Source: Streptomyces bicolor (lineage in GTDB: Bacteria > Actinomycetota > Actinomycetes > Streptomycetales > Streptomycetaceae). From it: DNA of 64,000 nucleotides. The notes beneath the pieces were generated by a model. That model was given only the letters and a program-made list of their open reading frames with translations. It was not told the DNA's origin and ran no database searches. The position numbers and the translations under genes were made by a program. Shown piece by piece: positions 43,009-52,163 of the stretch (position 1 is its first letter; each line of letters begins with the position of its first letter). Where the stretch lies: assembly GCF_000719285.1 (NCBI RefSeq), contig NZ_JOFS01000036.1:24865-88864 (forward strand). Direction: 5' to 3'.

Positions 43009-44373
43009 GTGACCCGCGATCTCCTGCCCGAGGCCCGCCCCGGCGCACGACCCGACGCCCGTCGAAGCCTCCGCCGCGATCTGTTCGCCGCCTCGGCCGC
43101 AGCCCTCCTCCTCGCCGTCGCCGCGCTGGTCGGCACCGCGATCGAGCACCGTGACGGCACCCTCTTCGTCAACTGGCCGCCGCTGCTGGCCGACTGGGGA
43201 CCGCACACCGGTCCCGGCACCCCGGCCGCGATCGCCGTCGCGGTGGCGGTCGTGGTGTACGGCCCGTCCGTGGCGGCCCGGCTGTCCTGGCGCGGGCTGC
43301 TCCTCGCCGTGTGGATGGCGGGTACGGCCTGGACCTGGTCGCTCGCGCTCATCGACGGCTGGCAGCGCGGCGTCGCCCGCCGGCTGACCACACGGTACGA
43401 GTATCTGCAGGTCATCGACCGCTTCCAGGACATCCCCGAGACGCTGCGGGACTTCACTCAGCACATCCTGGTCGGCCCACCGGACCACTGGCCCGCGCAC
43501 ATCGCCGGGCATCCCCCGGCGGCCACCCTCACCTTCGTCTACCTGGACCGCGTCGGACTGGGCGGCGGCGCGTGGGCCGGGGTCTGGTGCATCACGGTCG
43601 GGACGACCGCCGCCCTCGGCATCCTCGTCACCGTCCGCACCCTCGCCGACGAGAAGCTCGCCCGCCGCGCCGCGCCGTTCCTGGTGCTGGTGCCGGGCGC
43701 GGTGTGGATGGGCACCTCCGCGGACGGCTACTTCGCTGCGGTCGCGGCCTGGGCGGTGGCGCTGCTCGCGCTCGCGGTGACGGGGCACCGGCCGCGCTGG
43801 ACCGGCCTGGCCTCCGGCCTGCTGTTCGGCCTGACGGTGTATCTGTCGTACGGCCTGACGCTCTTCGTCGTGCTCGCCGCGGCCGTCCTGTGGCTCGGCT
43901 CCGAACGCACCCGGCCCATCCCTTTCGCGCTGGCGGGATTCGCGGTGGTGCCGGTCGTGTTCACGGCGTTGGGCTTCTACTGGTGGGAGGGCTACGACCT
44001 GCTGGTCACCCGCTACGACCAAGGCGCCGGCGGCATCCGGCCGCAGGCCTACTGGGTGTGGGCCAACCTCGCCTGTCAGGTGCTGGTGGTGGGCCTGGCG
44101 ACGGCGGCGGGGCTGCGGCGCACCGGGGTCGTGCTTCTGTGCAAGGAACGTACGGCCGCCTTCCGTCTCGGTGTACTCGTGCTCGGTGCGCTGGTCTCGA
44201 TGCTCGTCGCCGACCTGTCCGGGATGAGCAAGGCGGAGACGGAGCGGATCTGGCTGCCGTTCGCGCTGTGGCTGCTGCCCGCGTGCGCGTTCCTGACGGG
44301 GGCGCGGGCCTGGCTCGCGGCACAGGCGGTGCTCGCGCTGCTCGTCAATCACCTTTTGCTGACGGGTTGGTGA
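43009..44373 (+). CDS. Multi-span membrane protein, GT-C glycosyltransferase-like
   Basis: 454 residues from GTG 43009 (GGAG just upstream). About ten to eleven TM helices with an extracytoplasmic loop after TM3 (YEYLQVIDRFQDIPETLRDF, GPPDHWPAHIAGHPPAA), as in membrane mannosyl- or arabinosyltransferases that use polyprenol-phosphate sugars; the His-Pro motif resembles the DHHP-like loop of such proteins. No acidic DE motif was placed with certainty. It may act with the GT2/DUF2064 set 14 kb upstream, but this is inference. Confidence 0.75.
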   Translation: MTRDLLPEARPGARPDARRSLRRDLFAASAAALLLAVAALVGTAIEHRDGTLFVNWPPLLADWGPHTGPGTPAAIAVAVAVVVYGPSVAARLSWRGLLLAVWMAGTAWTWSLALIDGWQRGVARRLTTRYEYLQVIDRFQDIPETLRDFTQHILVGPPDHWPAHIAGHPPAATLTFVYLDRVGLGGGAWAGVWCITVGTTAALGILVTVRTLADEKLARRAAPFLVLVPGAVWMGTSADGYFAAVAAWAVALLALAVTGHRPRWTGLASGLLFGLTVYLSYGLTLFVVLAAAVLWLGSERTRPIPFALAGFAVVPVVFTALGFYWWEGYDLLVTRYDQGAGGIRPQAYWVWANLACQVLVVGLATAAGLRRTGVVLLCKERTAAFRLGVLVLGALVSMLVADLSGMSKAETERIWLPFALWLLPACAFLTGARAWLAAQAVLALLVNHLLLTGW

Positions 44374-44388
44374 CCACAAGAGGTCGGA

Positions 44389-44407
44389 ATAGGTTAGGCT
44401 TACCTAA
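44389..44407. promoter_or_regulatory. Iron box (DmdR/IdeR operator)
   Basis: ATAGGTTAGGCTTACCTAA matches the 19-bp DtxR-family consensus TTAGGTTAGGCTNACCTAA at all but one position. It ends 29 bp before the DUF2470 start, so iron-replete DmdR/IdeR should repress that gene. Confidence 0.88.
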
Positions 44408-44436
44408 CTTGAACCCCGCGGGCTCGAAAGGTTCCC

Positions 44437-45144
44437 ATGTCTGCTGCCACCTGCTCCGAGCCGACGCCCGCCGAGCGCGCCCGCTCGGTGCTCGCGGCGG
44501 CGGGCTCGCTCACCGTCACCACGCACGGCCATCGCGTCGAACTGATCGGCCTGCACACCGTCGACGCCGCCGCCCGGCTGCTGCTGCACAACCCGCCGGA
44601 CGCCCACCTCGGCGCCGAACCCGCCATGGCCCCGCACGGCGATCTGGCCGCCCTGGTGGAGTTCACCGACATCGCCCCCGTCGCCGTACGGGAACGAGTG
44701 CGGGCCCGGCTGACGCTGGGCGGCTCGCTCACCGCCCTCGGCCCGAAGGCCCTGGTGTTCAACGCGGCCAGGGCCGTGCTCACGGAGGACGACCTGACGA
44801 CCGTCGTCGGCCTGGACGAACTGGCCCTCGCCTCCCCCGATCCTCTGGCCACCCATGAGGCGGAGATGCTGGCCCGGATGGACGCCGCCCACGCCGACAC
44901 CGTGGCCCCGCTCGCCCGCCTGCTCCCGCCCCGGCTGCAGCTCGGCGCGACCGGGGTACGTCCGCTGCGGCTCGACCGGCACGGCCTGGTGCTCCGCGTG
45001 GAGACACCGGACGGCCACCGCGACGCACGCCTGCCCTTCGCCACGCCGGCCACCCACCCGGGAGACGCGGTGCGCCAGATCCACCTCCTGCTCGCGCGGG
45101 CCACCGCCCGCCCGCGCCGCCGACGCCTGCCGACCAGGTCGTAG
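44437..45144 (+). CDS. DUF2470 domain protein under iron control
   Basis: 235 residues. The DUF2470 fold, related to haem-utilisation and pyridoxamine-oxidase-like HugZ C-terminal domains, occupies the C-terminal half (LASPDPLATHEAEMLARMDAAHADTV; GVRPLRLDRHGLVLRVETPDG). The N-terminal half (GSLTVTTHGHRVELIGLHTVD, VEFTDIAPVAVRERVRARL) resembles a split-barrel-type partner domain. Haem or siderophore metabolism is suggested by the family and by the iron box 29 bp upstream. Convergent with the metallophore-type operon, separated by a strong hairpin. Confidence 0.85.
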   Translation: MSAATCSEPTPAERARSVLAAAGSLTVTTHGHRVELIGLHTVDAAARLLLHNPPDAHLGAEPAMAPHGDLAALVEFTDIAPVAVRERVRARLTLGGSLTALGPKALVFNAARAVLTEDDLTTVVGLDELALASPDPLATHEAEMLARMDAAHADTVAPLARLLPPRLQLGATGVRPLRLDRHGLVLRVETPDGHRDARLPFATPATHPGDAVRQIHLLLARATARPRRRRLPTRS

Positions 45145-45176
45145 AGAGTCGTAGAGGCACGAGCGCACCCCGAGCC

Positions 45177-45240
45177 GCCGACCTCCGGGCCGATCGCCGA
45201 GGCTTTCCCGTCTCCTCAGCGATCGTGCCCGGGGGTCGGC
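45177..45240. terminator. Long bidirectional terminator hairpin
   Basis: GCCGACCTCCGGGCCGATCGC pairs with the complement of GCGATCGTGCCCGGGGGTCGGC with only a mismatch and a bulge, and the inner GCCGAGG/CCTCAGC extends the stem. It lies between the convergent DUF2470 gene and the last gene of the ten-gene operon. Confidence 0.85.
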
Positions 45241-46839
45241 TCATGTCCGGGTCCCCGCCTCCAGCCGCTCCGTCGTCTCCATCAGGGAGACCGTGAACGG
45301 ATGCCGAGGATCCGTCAGGACCCGCCGCACCGGGCCCTGTTCGACCAGTTCGCCCGCGTCCAGTACGGCGATGCGGTGAGCCAGGCGCGCGGTGTCCAGG
45401 TCGTGGGTGATGAGGACCAGGGACAGCTCCTTCTCGCCCTCGCCGACCAGGCCCGCGAGGACGTCGAGGATGCCGCGCCGGGTGACCGTGTCCAGGCCTG
45501 AGGTGACCTCGTCGCAGATCAGCACCCTGGGGCGGGCCAGCAGGGCGCGGGCGAGGGCGGCGCGCTGGAGTTCGCCTCCGGAGAGTTCGCCGGGCAGGCG
45601 GTGGGCCAGCTCCGCCGGCAGGCCGAGACCGGTCAGGGTGGTCGACGCCTCGGCCGTCGCCTCGCGTTCATCGATGCCTCGCAGCCGCACCGCCGTCCGG
45701 GCCACCTGGTGCAGAACGGGACGGTGCTCGTCGAAGGCCGCGCGGGCGTCCTGGAAGACATACTGCACGGCGGCGAGCTGGGCGCGGCTGCGGTGGCGCA
45801 GGCTGCGCGGGAGCGGTGTGCCGTCGAGCAGGATCTCGCCGTCGTGGTCGCGGTGCAGGCCCGCCAGGCAGCGGGCGAGCGTGGTCTTGCCGCTGCCCGA
45901 ACGGCCGACCACAGCCAGGCATTCGCCGGGGTGGAGAGCGAGGCGCGGGGCGTGGAGGGCGGTGGTCCGGCGGTCGTGCACCGCCGTCAAGTTCCGCACC
46001 TCCAGGACGGGTTGGCCTGCCTTCGGGTGCCGCCCGTCCTTCACCGCCGCGCGCTGTTGGTCGAGCAGGCGGCGGGTCCACTCGTGACGCGGTGCCGTCC
46101 ACAGCCGCTTTGCCGGGCCCGACTCCACGACCCGGCCAGCGCGCATGACGAGAACCTCGTCGGCGAGCGCGCGCACGACGTCCAGGTCGTGGCTGAGCAG
46201 CACGATCGCGATGCCGCGTGCCGCCACCGCCGCGAGCTGCGCGACGACCCGGCTCTTGGTCAACGCGTCCTGGCCGGTGGTGGGTTCGTCGGCGACGATC
46301 ACACGGGCACCGAGGAGCAGGGCCTGGGCGAGGACGACGCGTTGCTGCTGGCCGCCGGAGAGCTGGTGCGGGTAGCGGCGCAACAGGTCTTCGGAGTCCG
46401 GGAGTTGGGCGTCCGACAGGGCCCGCAGGACCAGCGCCCGGGCTGCCTTGCGGCGTTCGGCGCGGGGCAGGTGGCGGACCTGGGGTCGGGCGAGGTCGTC
46501 GAGGAGGGCGCTGACCCTGCGGGCCGGGTTGAGGACGGCGGCGGGGTGCTGGGGGACGTAGCCCACCGGGCCGTCGCCGGTCCGCCGTACCTCGCCCGTG
46601 ACTCGGGCGCCGGGCGGGTACTCGTCCAGCAGGGCGAGACCGGTGGTGGTCTTGCCGCTGCCGGAGGCGCCTACGAGGGCGGTCACCTTTCCGGGCAGTA
46701 CCCGCAGGCGCACGCCGTCGACGATCGCGTGGCCGTCGATCTCGACGCGCAGGTCGCGGATCTCGGCGACCGGGTCCGTCACTTCGCTCACGGGCGGCGG
46801 CCCTTCTTCACTCACGGGCGGCGGCCCTGTGTCACTCAC
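45241..46839 (-). CDS. Peptide/nickel-type ABC transporter, fused double ATPase (DppDF-like)
   Basis: 532 residues holding two complete ATPase halves in one chain: Walker A GASGSGKTT and GRSGSGKTT, signatures LSGGQQQR and LSGGELQR, Walker B VIVADEP and VLICDEV. It powers import through the two permeases encoded upstream. GTG 46839 overlaps the permease stop (GTGA); the first 24 codons are three 8-residue repeats (PPPVSEEG type) with further in-frame GTGs at 46815 and 46791, so the true start is ambiguous. Last gene of the operon. Confidence 0.9.
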   Translation of the reverse strand: MSDTGPPPVSEEGPPPVSEVTDPVAEIRDLRVEIDGHAIVDGVRLRVLPGKVTALVGASGSGKTTTGLALLDEYPPGARVTGEVRRTGDGPVGYVPQHPAAVLNPARRVSALLDDLARPQVRHLPRAERRKAARALVLRALSDAQLPDSEDLLRRYPHQLSGGQQQRVVLAQALLLGARVIVADEPTTGQDALTKSRVVAQLAAVAARGIAIVLLSHDLDVVRALADEVLVMRAGRVVESGPAKRLWTAPRHEWTRRLLDQQRAAVKDGRHPKAGQPVLEVRNLTAVHDRRTTALHAPRLALHPGECLAVVGRSGSGKTTLARCLAGLHRDHDGEILLDGTPLPRSLRHRSRAQLAAVQYVFQDARAAFDEHRPVLHQVARTAVRLRGIDEREATAEASTTLTGLGLPAELAHRLPGELSGGELQRAALARALLARPRVLICDEVTSGLDTVTRRGILDVLAGLVGEGEKELSLVLITHDLDTARLAHRIAVLDAGELVEQGPVRRVLTDPRHPFTVSLMETTERLEAGTRT

Positions 46840-46855
46840 GGGCGGCGCCCCTTCT
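46785..46855 (-). repeat. Three 24-bp direct repeats at a gene junction
   Basis: The plus-strand unit CTCACGGGCGGCG recurs at 46787, 46811 and 46835 with a 24-bp period. On the coding strand each unit supplies a GTG in the ATPase frame preceded by GGGC-CGCCGCCC, and the first copy also contains the permease stop. Slippage here would change the N-terminus without changing the frame. Confidence 0.85.
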
Positions 46856-47645
46856 TCCTGATCGGCTTCTTCTCCAGCGCGGCGTCGAAGAGCAGGTTGG
46901 TGCCCATCGTCAGCGCCACGATCAGCAGCGCGGGCACCACCACGGCCCAGGGCTGCACGAACAGGCCCGTCCGGTTGCGGTCGACCATGACCGCCCAGTC
47001 GGCGGCGTCCGGGGCGACGCCGACCCCGAGGAACGCGGCCGTCGACACCAGGTAGAGCACGCCGGTCAGCCGGATGCCGGCGTCGGCGGCGAGGGTGCGC
47101 AGCGCCGACCTGCCGACGTAGCCGACGGCGATCCGCCACCAGCTCTCCCCCTGCATGCGCAGCGCCTCGACGGCGGGACGCGCGGCCGCCTCCCCTGCGG
47201 CCGCCCGGACGATCCGGGCCGCGTCGGGCACGTTCACCAGCGCCACGAGCAGGGCGAGCCCGGCGGCACCCGGCGAGAGCATGGAGGCCACCAGCAGGAT
47301 CAGCAGCAGCGACGGCACGGCGAGCAGCACGTCCAGCGGCCGCATCAGCAGCTCCTCCAGCCACCGCAGACGGGTGAGGGCGCTCATGAGCGCGACCGGC
47401 ACGGCGACGAGATAGGCGAGCGCGGTCGCGGCCAGCGCGGTGACGACGACCGTACGGCCGCCCAGCAGGACCTGCTGCCAGACATCCCGGCCCACGAAGT
47501 CGGTGCCGAGCCAGTGGCCGCCACCGAGGGTGAAGGAGACGCCCCGGGCCCCCGGGTCACCCGCGAACAGCGGCCCGGCCAGGGCGAGTACGAGGGGGAC
47601 GGCGACCATCGCCAGGCCGAGCGCGAAGCGGCGGTGCGTCGTCAT
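46836..47645 (-). CDS. Peptide/nickel-type ABC permease (DppC-like)
   Basis: 269 residues with five to six TM helices. HWLGTDFVGRDVWQQVLLGGRT is the typical DppC/NikC opening after TM1, and VEALRMQGESWWRIAVGYVGRSAL is the ATPase-contacting loop. ATG 47645 overlaps the stop of the other permease gene (ATGA). It forms the import channel for the substrate caught by the SBP of the same operon. Confidence 0.91.
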   Translation of the reverse strand: MTTHRRFALGLAMVAVPLVLALAGPLFAGDPGARGVSFTLGGGHWLGTDFVGRDVWQQVLLGGRTVVVTALAATALAYLVAVPVALMSALTRLRWLEELLMRPLDVLLAVPSLLLILLVASMLSPGAAGLALLVALVNVPDAARIVRAAAGEAAARPAVEALRMQGESWWRIAVGYVGRSALRTLAADAGIRLTGVLYLVSTAAFLGVGVAPDAADWAVMVDRNRTGLFVQPWAVVVPALLIVALTMGTNLLFDAALEKKPIRKKGRRP

Positions 47646-48595
47646 GCGGCCACCCCCGCCCGAGGCGTGAGCCGGTGGGCCACCAGATCGGCGCCGAGGT
47701 TGAGTACGACCGCCAGCACCCCGAACACCACGGCCAGCCCCTGCACCACCGGCACGTCACGTTCGGCGACGGCGTTGAGGAGGACCGTGCCCAGGCCCGG
47801 GATCACGAAGAGGGCCTCCACGACGATCACCCCGCACAGCAACCAGTCGACGGTGCGGGCGAGTTGCTGCACGGCCGGGGCGAGGGCGTTCGGCAGCGCG
47901 TGGGCGTAGCGGACGCGGGCGCCCGGGACGCCGTAGCGGCGGGCGTGGGCGGCGTAGGGGGAGGCGAGGGCGTCGACCATGCCGGCCCGCACCAGGCGGG
48001 ACAGGGAGCACACCGGCCTGGAGAGCAGGACCAGCACCGGCAGGACCAGTGCCGCCGGATGGGCGAGCAGGTCGGTGCCGTAGCCGAGAGCCGTCGGCGG
48101 CAGCCAGGCCAGCTTCAGCGCGAGGACGAGCACCAGCAGGACCCCGAGGGCGAACTCGGGGACCGCGTACACGGCCAGCGTCACCGAGCTGACCAGCCGG
48201 TCGACGAGCCGCCCCTCGTGGCGGGCGGCGAGCACGCCGAGGCCGAAGCCGAGCGGGACGAGGAGCGCCAGCGTGAGCGTGGCCAGCAGCAGGGTCGGGC
48301 CGAAGCCGTCGACGATGTACTGGGTGACCGGGCGGCCGGAGGTCAGCGAGGTGCCGAAGTCGCCGTGCAGCAGGCCGAACGCCCAGTCGGCCAGCCGCTC
48401 GTACGCCGGCCGGTCCAGGTCCATCGCCTCGCGGATCGCGGCGATGCGGGCGGGGTCCGGCTGGTCGCCGGCCAGGGCCACCGCCGCGTCGCCCGGCAGG
48501 GCCTCGGTGAGCGCGAAGACCAGCAGCACGACGGCGATGGTCTGCGCGACACCGAGGAGCAGGCGCCGGGCGACGAAGGAGCGAAGTCCGCTCAC
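47642..48595 (-). CDS. Peptide/nickel-type ABC permease (DppB-like)
   Basis: 317 residues from GTG 48595, overlapping the SBP stop (GTGA). Six TM helices; the DppB/NikB marks are LPGDAAVALAG, LHGDFGTSLTSGRPVTQYI and ASPYAAHARRYGVPGARVRY (ATPase loop), with VIVVEALFVIPGLGTVLL near the end. It pairs with the DppC-like permease. Confidence 0.91.
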   Translation of the reverse strand: MSGLRSFVARRLLLGVAQTIAVVLLVFALTEALPGDAAVALAGDQPDPARIAAIREAMDLDRPAYERLADWAFGLLHGDFGTSLTSGRPVTQYIVDGFGPTLLLATLTLALLVPLGFGLGVLAARHEGRLVDRLVSSVTLAVYAVPEFALGVLLVLVLALKLAWLPPTALGYGTDLLAHPAALVLPVLVLLSRPVCSLSRLVRAGMVDALASPYAAHARRYGVPGARVRYAHALPNALAPAVQQLARTVDWLLCGVIVVEALFVIPGLGTVLLNAVAERDVPVVQGLAVVFGVLAVVLNLGADLVAHRLTPRAGVAA

Positions 48596-50157
48596 GCGAG
48601 CCACACCTTGTCGAAGCGCGCCCAGTCGAGGGTGTTGGCGGGTGCCTTGGTCTCCACTCCCTTCACCGTGCGGGCCGTTCCGATGATCCAGTCGGCGAAG
48701 CCCCAGATGAGGAAGCCGCCCTCGGCGTACAGGCGGCGCTGCATGCGCTCGTAGACGGCGGCCCGTTCCGTCTTGTCGCGGGTCGCCTGCGCCTGCTGGT
48801 AGAGGGCGTCGAAGTCCTTGTGCTGCCACTTGGTGGCGTTGGTGGTGGAGTCGGTGAGCAGGCGCTGGGAGAGGTGGGCCTCGATGGGCATGGCACCGGA
48901 GCGGTAGCAGGACAGGGTGCCGTTGTCGAGGATGTCGCTCCAGTAGGAGTCCTTGCTGCCCATCTTCACGTCGATCGTGACGCCCGCCTTGGCGGCCTGG
49001 TCGCGGAAGATGCCGGCGGCCTCGGTGAACCCGGCCGCGACGGCCGAGGTGTCCAGGGTGACCTTCAGCTTCTCGGCGCCGGCCTTCTTCAGCAGGGATC
49101 GGGCCTTGTCGAGGTCCTGCGCGCGCTGCGGCAGGTCGGCGGCGTAGTACTCGTAGCCCTTGCCGAACAGGTCGTTGCCGACCTCGCCCGCGCCGGACAG
49201 CGCGCCGTCGACGAGTTCCTGCCGGTCGGCGATCAGGAAGAAGGCCTCGCGGACCCGCTTGTCGTCGAAGGGCGCCCGGTCGGTCTTCATGCAGAACGCC
49301 TGCATGGCGCTGTTGCGCAGCCGCACGATGTCGATCTGGCCCTTGCCCTCGTGGGCGCGGGCGGTGGTCGGGTTGAGTTCGTGGGCGTACTCGACCTGGC
49401 CGCCGAGGAGCGCGTTGACGCGGGCGGACTCCTCGTTGGCGACGACGAACTCGATCTCGTCGAGCAGCGGCGCGCCGTCCCAGTGGTCGTCGTAGCGGCG
49501 GAAGACGGCGGAGCGGCCGGGAGCGAAGGAGACGAACCGGAAGGGGCCGGAGCCGATGGGCTTCTTGTCGAACTCGGTGGCGTTCTCCGGGACGATGTAC
49601 GCGCCGAACGCGGCGAGGACGTTGGGGAATTCGGCGGTGGGCCGCTTGAGGACGAACTCGATCGACCGCTCGCCGGTGGCCCGGCTGGCGTCGAGGTCGA
49701 TGGGTTCCAGGGAGGCCTTCGCGCGGAACGCCTGCTTGGGGTCGGCGATACGGCGGTAGCTGTAGAGGACGTCCTTGGCGGTGACCGGCTTCCCGTCGTG
49801 GAAGGTGGCCTGACGCAGCGTCACCTGCCAGCGGTTCAAGGTCTTGTTGGACTCCCACTTCTCGGCGAGGCGGGGCTGGGCGGAGAGGTCGGCGCCGTAG
49901 TCGGCGAGCTTGTCGAAGAGGGCCTTGGCGCGGGCGACGTCGGCGAAGAGGTTGGCCAGGTGCGGGTCGAGAGTCTCGCTCGCGCCGCCTCCGGCGAAGG
50001 CGGCGCGCAGCCGGCCGCCGCGCTTCGGGGTGCCGGAGCCACCGGCCGTGCTGTCGTCCGTGCCGCCTCCGCAGCCGACGAGGGCGAGGGCGGCGGCGCC
50101 CGAGGTGGCGGCGAGGAAGCCGCGGCGACGCAGGCCGGGGAAGCGTTCGTCGTTCAT
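48592..50157 (-). CDS. Family 5 extracellular solute-binding lipoprotein (Dpp/NikA/CntA type)
   Basis: 521 residues. A twin-arginine-type signal (RRRGFLAATSGAAAL) ends in the lipobox LALVGC. SBP_bac_5 fold: GGRLRAAFAGGGASETLDPHL, KVTLRQATFHDGKPVTAKDVLYSYRR-like strand-helix (about residues 105-130) and FLIADRQELVDGALSG. This group binds oligopeptides, nickel-ligand complexes or opine-type metallophores. It lies between the biosynthetic genes and the permeases of a Zur-box operon, so a metal-loaded small chelator is the most likely ligand; this is inference. Confidence 0.9.
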   Translation of the reverse strand: MNDERFPGLRRRGFLAATSGAAALALVGCGGGTDDSTAGGSGTPKRGGRLRAAFAGGGASETLDPHLANLFADVARAKALFDKLADYGADLSAQPRLAEKWESNKTLNRWQVTLRQATFHDGKPVTAKDVLYSYRRIADPKQAFRAKASLEPIDLDASRATGERSIEFVLKRPTAEFPNVLAAFGAYIVPENATEFDKKPIGSGPFRFVSFAPGRSAVFRRYDDHWDGAPLLDEIEFVVANEESARVNALLGGQVEYAHELNPTTARAHEGKGQIDIVRLRNSAMQAFCMKTDRAPFDDKRVREAFFLIADRQELVDGALSGAGEVGNDLFGKGYEYYAADLPQRAQDLDKARSLLKKAGAEKLKVTLDTSAVAAGFTEAAGIFRDQAAKAGVTIDVKMGSKDSYWSDILDNGTLSCYRSGAMPIEAHLSQRLLTDSTTNATKWQHKDFDALYQQAQATRDKTERAAVYERMQRRLYAEGGFLIWGFADWIIGTARTVKGVETKAPANTLDWARFDKVWLA

Positions 50158-50172
50158 GAAGGGCCCTTCGTG

Positions 50173-50955
50173 TCAGATGGTGTGCAGGCGCGCGACGACG
50201 TGGAGCCGGTCCGCGTCGGTGGTGGTGCCGGGCAACTCGCCCTCCCGCCAAGGCGGTTCGGTACGCGGCCCCGGCCCGTCGTGCAGTTCGAGCACCTCGA
50301 AGCCGTGCGCGGCGAGGAAGTGCCGCAGCTCGTGCGGGAACAGCAGCCGCCAGGCGGAGCGCTGTTCGACGGGCGGTGTTCCGTCGTCGGTCGTCCAGAC
50401 GCGGGTACGGCGGAGAAGTTGCGCCGTGCGGTCGACGGTCAGCGTGGTGGTCGACCGGTAGGCGGTGCCCTGCCAGGTGAAGGCGTTGACGGACGGGGTG
50501 TCGAGGAGGTCCGTACGGCCGAGGAAGTAGGCCCCGTTGCGCATCTCCGCGACCAGCAGCCCGCCCGGCGCCAGGGCGTTGCGGCAGGAGGCGAGGAAGC
50601 CGTCGAGCTGGTCGTTGGTGTGGCAGTACAGCAGGGAGCTGTCCAGGCAGACGACGGCGTCGAAGACGCCCAGGTCGAACCCGTGCAGGTCGGCGTGGAC
50701 GTACGAGGGGCCGGGGTGCCGGGAACGGGCGTACGACAGCATCGCCTCGGAGAGGTCGGCGCCGATCACCTGGCGGCCGACGGAGTGCAGGTGGGCCGCG
50801 TCGCGGCCGGTGCCGCAGCCCATGTCCAGGACGCGCGGCCCCGCGTCGTACCGGCGCAGACAGTCCTCCGCCCAGCGTCCGGCGAGCCGGTCGGTGTCGG
50901 GGAAGCGGGCCTCGTAGAGGGCGGGGTGGTCGGTGAGGAGGTTGCCGTCGCTCAT
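50173..50955 (-). CDS. Class I SAM-dependent methyltransferase in the metallophore-type operon
   Basis: 260 residues. VLDMGCGTGRDAAHL (SAM loop), GADLSEAMLSYAR, FDAVVCLDSSLLYCH and LAPGGLLVAEMRNG are the ordered class I motifs; the C-terminal WRLLFPHELRHFLAAHGFEVLEL is typical of N- or O-methyltransferases of small metabolites. ATG 50955 overlaps the MFS stop (ATGA). Probably modifies the product made by the upstream ligase and PLP enzymes. Confidence 0.87.
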   Translation of the reverse strand: MSDGNLLTDHPALYEARFPDTDRLAGRWAEDCLRRYDAGPRVLDMGCGTGRDAAHLHSVGRQVIGADLSEAMLSYARSRHPGPSYVHADLHGFDLGVFDAVVCLDSSLLYCHTNDQLDGFLASCRNALAPGGLLVAEMRNGAYFLGRTDLLDTPSVNAFTWQGTAYRSTTTLTVDRTAQLLRRTRVWTTDDGTPPVEQRSAWRLLFPHELRHFLAAHGFEVLELHDGPGPRTEPPWREGELPGTTTDADRLHVVARLHTI

Positions 50956-52163
50956 GCGCGACTCCCCGCGGTGACCTCGGCGGCCTCGGCGACCCGGGGC
51001 AGCGCCCCGCGCCGGTGCAGCCACGCCACACCGCCCGCCGACGCCAGTCCGACGACGGCGCAGCAGAGCCAGGGCAGGCTCTCCCCGGTGTCCATGGCCC
51101 AGCCGACGACCGCGTTGCCGACGGCGGCGGCGATGCCGGAGACGACGTAGAAGATCCCGAAGTACGTGCCGGTCAGCTCGGGGCGGCCGAAGCCGGGGAT
51201 CAGCTCCATCACGAACGGCGAGGCGATCATGATGCCGAGGTAGAGCAGCAGGGCACTGAACAGGACGAGCGGTCCGCCGAGCAGGGGTGGCAGGAAGGCC
51301 AGCCCCATCACGGCGAGCCCCGCGGCGATCCACCTCGGCCTGGGGCCACGGGACTTGAGGGAGCGTGTGATGCGCAGCTGGAGCGCCAGGTTGGCCACCG
51401 TACCGATCAGGAAGACCAGTCCCGCCGCCCCGTCCCAGCCGGTGGCCTCGCGGGCCCCGTCGGGCAGCAGCAGATACAGCTGGTTCTCGAGGGTGAACAT
51501 GCCGACCATGGCGAGCGCGAAGACCAGGAAGGCCCGGTTGGCGAGCACCTCGCGCCAGTCCCCGAGGACACCGCTGTTGCCGCTCGGCTCGACCTTCCGG
51601 GCGGGCAGCACGAGCGCCTGCGCCACGGTGAGCACCGCGAAGATGCCGGCGGCGGTCAGCGCGGACGTACGGAAGTCGACGAGGAGGAGGGCGCTGCCCA
51701 GCAGCGGTCCGATGAGTGCCCCGGTGGTCGCGAAGACGTTGAACAGCGCGAACGCCTCCGCCTTCCGCTCCCCCACCTCCTGCGCGAGATACGCCCGCAC
51801 CGCCGGGTTGAACAGCGCCCCCGCGAGCCCGCTGAGCACGGACGCGGCGAGCAGCACCGGCAGCCCGTCGCCCAGCGCGAACAGCGCGAACCCGACGGTC
51901 CGCAGGGCGCACCCGGCGATGATGACGCCGCGCGCGCCGAGCCGGTCCGACGCCGAGCCGCCGATGATGAACAGCCCCTGCTGGCTGAGGTTGCGCACAC
52001 CGAGGACGATCCCGACGACCGCCGCCGACATGCCCAGGTTCTCGCCGAGGTGGGTGGCGAGGTAGGGGATGAGGAGGTAGAAGCCGGTGTTGACGCCGAG
52101 CTGGTTGACCAGCAGGAGCTGGACGGCGACGGGGAAGCCGCGCATCTCACGCCACGTCCGCAT
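50952..52163 (-). CDS. Major facilitator superfamily exporter
   Basis: 403 residues with about 12 TM helices. The loop 2-3 motif GSASDRLGARGVIIAG and the GPLLGSALL segment in TM5 (motif C-like) indicate a drug/metabolite:H+ antiporter. Placed between biosynthetic and import genes of the same operon it plausibly secretes the chelator before re-import, as CntE does in staphylopine-type systems. Its start overlaps the enolase-type gene by 17 nt. Confidence 0.89.
   Translation of the reverse strand: MRTWREMRGFPVAVQLLLVNQLGVNTGFYLLIPYLATHLGENLGMSAAVVGIVLGVRNLSQQGLFIIGGSASDRLGARGVIIAGCALRTVGFALFALGDGLPVLLAASVLSGLAGALFNPAVRAYLAQEVGERKAEAFALFNVFATTGALIGPLLGSALLLVDFRTSALTAAGIFAVLTVAQALVLPARKVEPSGNSGVLGDWREVLANRAFLVFALAMVGMFTLENQLYLLLPDGAREATGWDGAAGLVFLIGTVANLALQLRITRSLKSRGPRPRWIAAGLAVMGLAFLPPLLGGPLVLFSALLLYLGIMIASPFVMELIPGFGRPELTGTYFGIFYVVSGIAAAVGNAVVGWAMDTGESLPWLCCAVVGLASAGGVAWLHRRGALPRVAEAAEVTAGSRA

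Noticed and set aside
48820..51150. 776-residue plus-strand open frame across the SBP and methyltransferase genes
   Set aside because: It is antisense to recognised minus-strand genes with full family motifs; long antisense frames are expected in DNA with such high GC at third positions.
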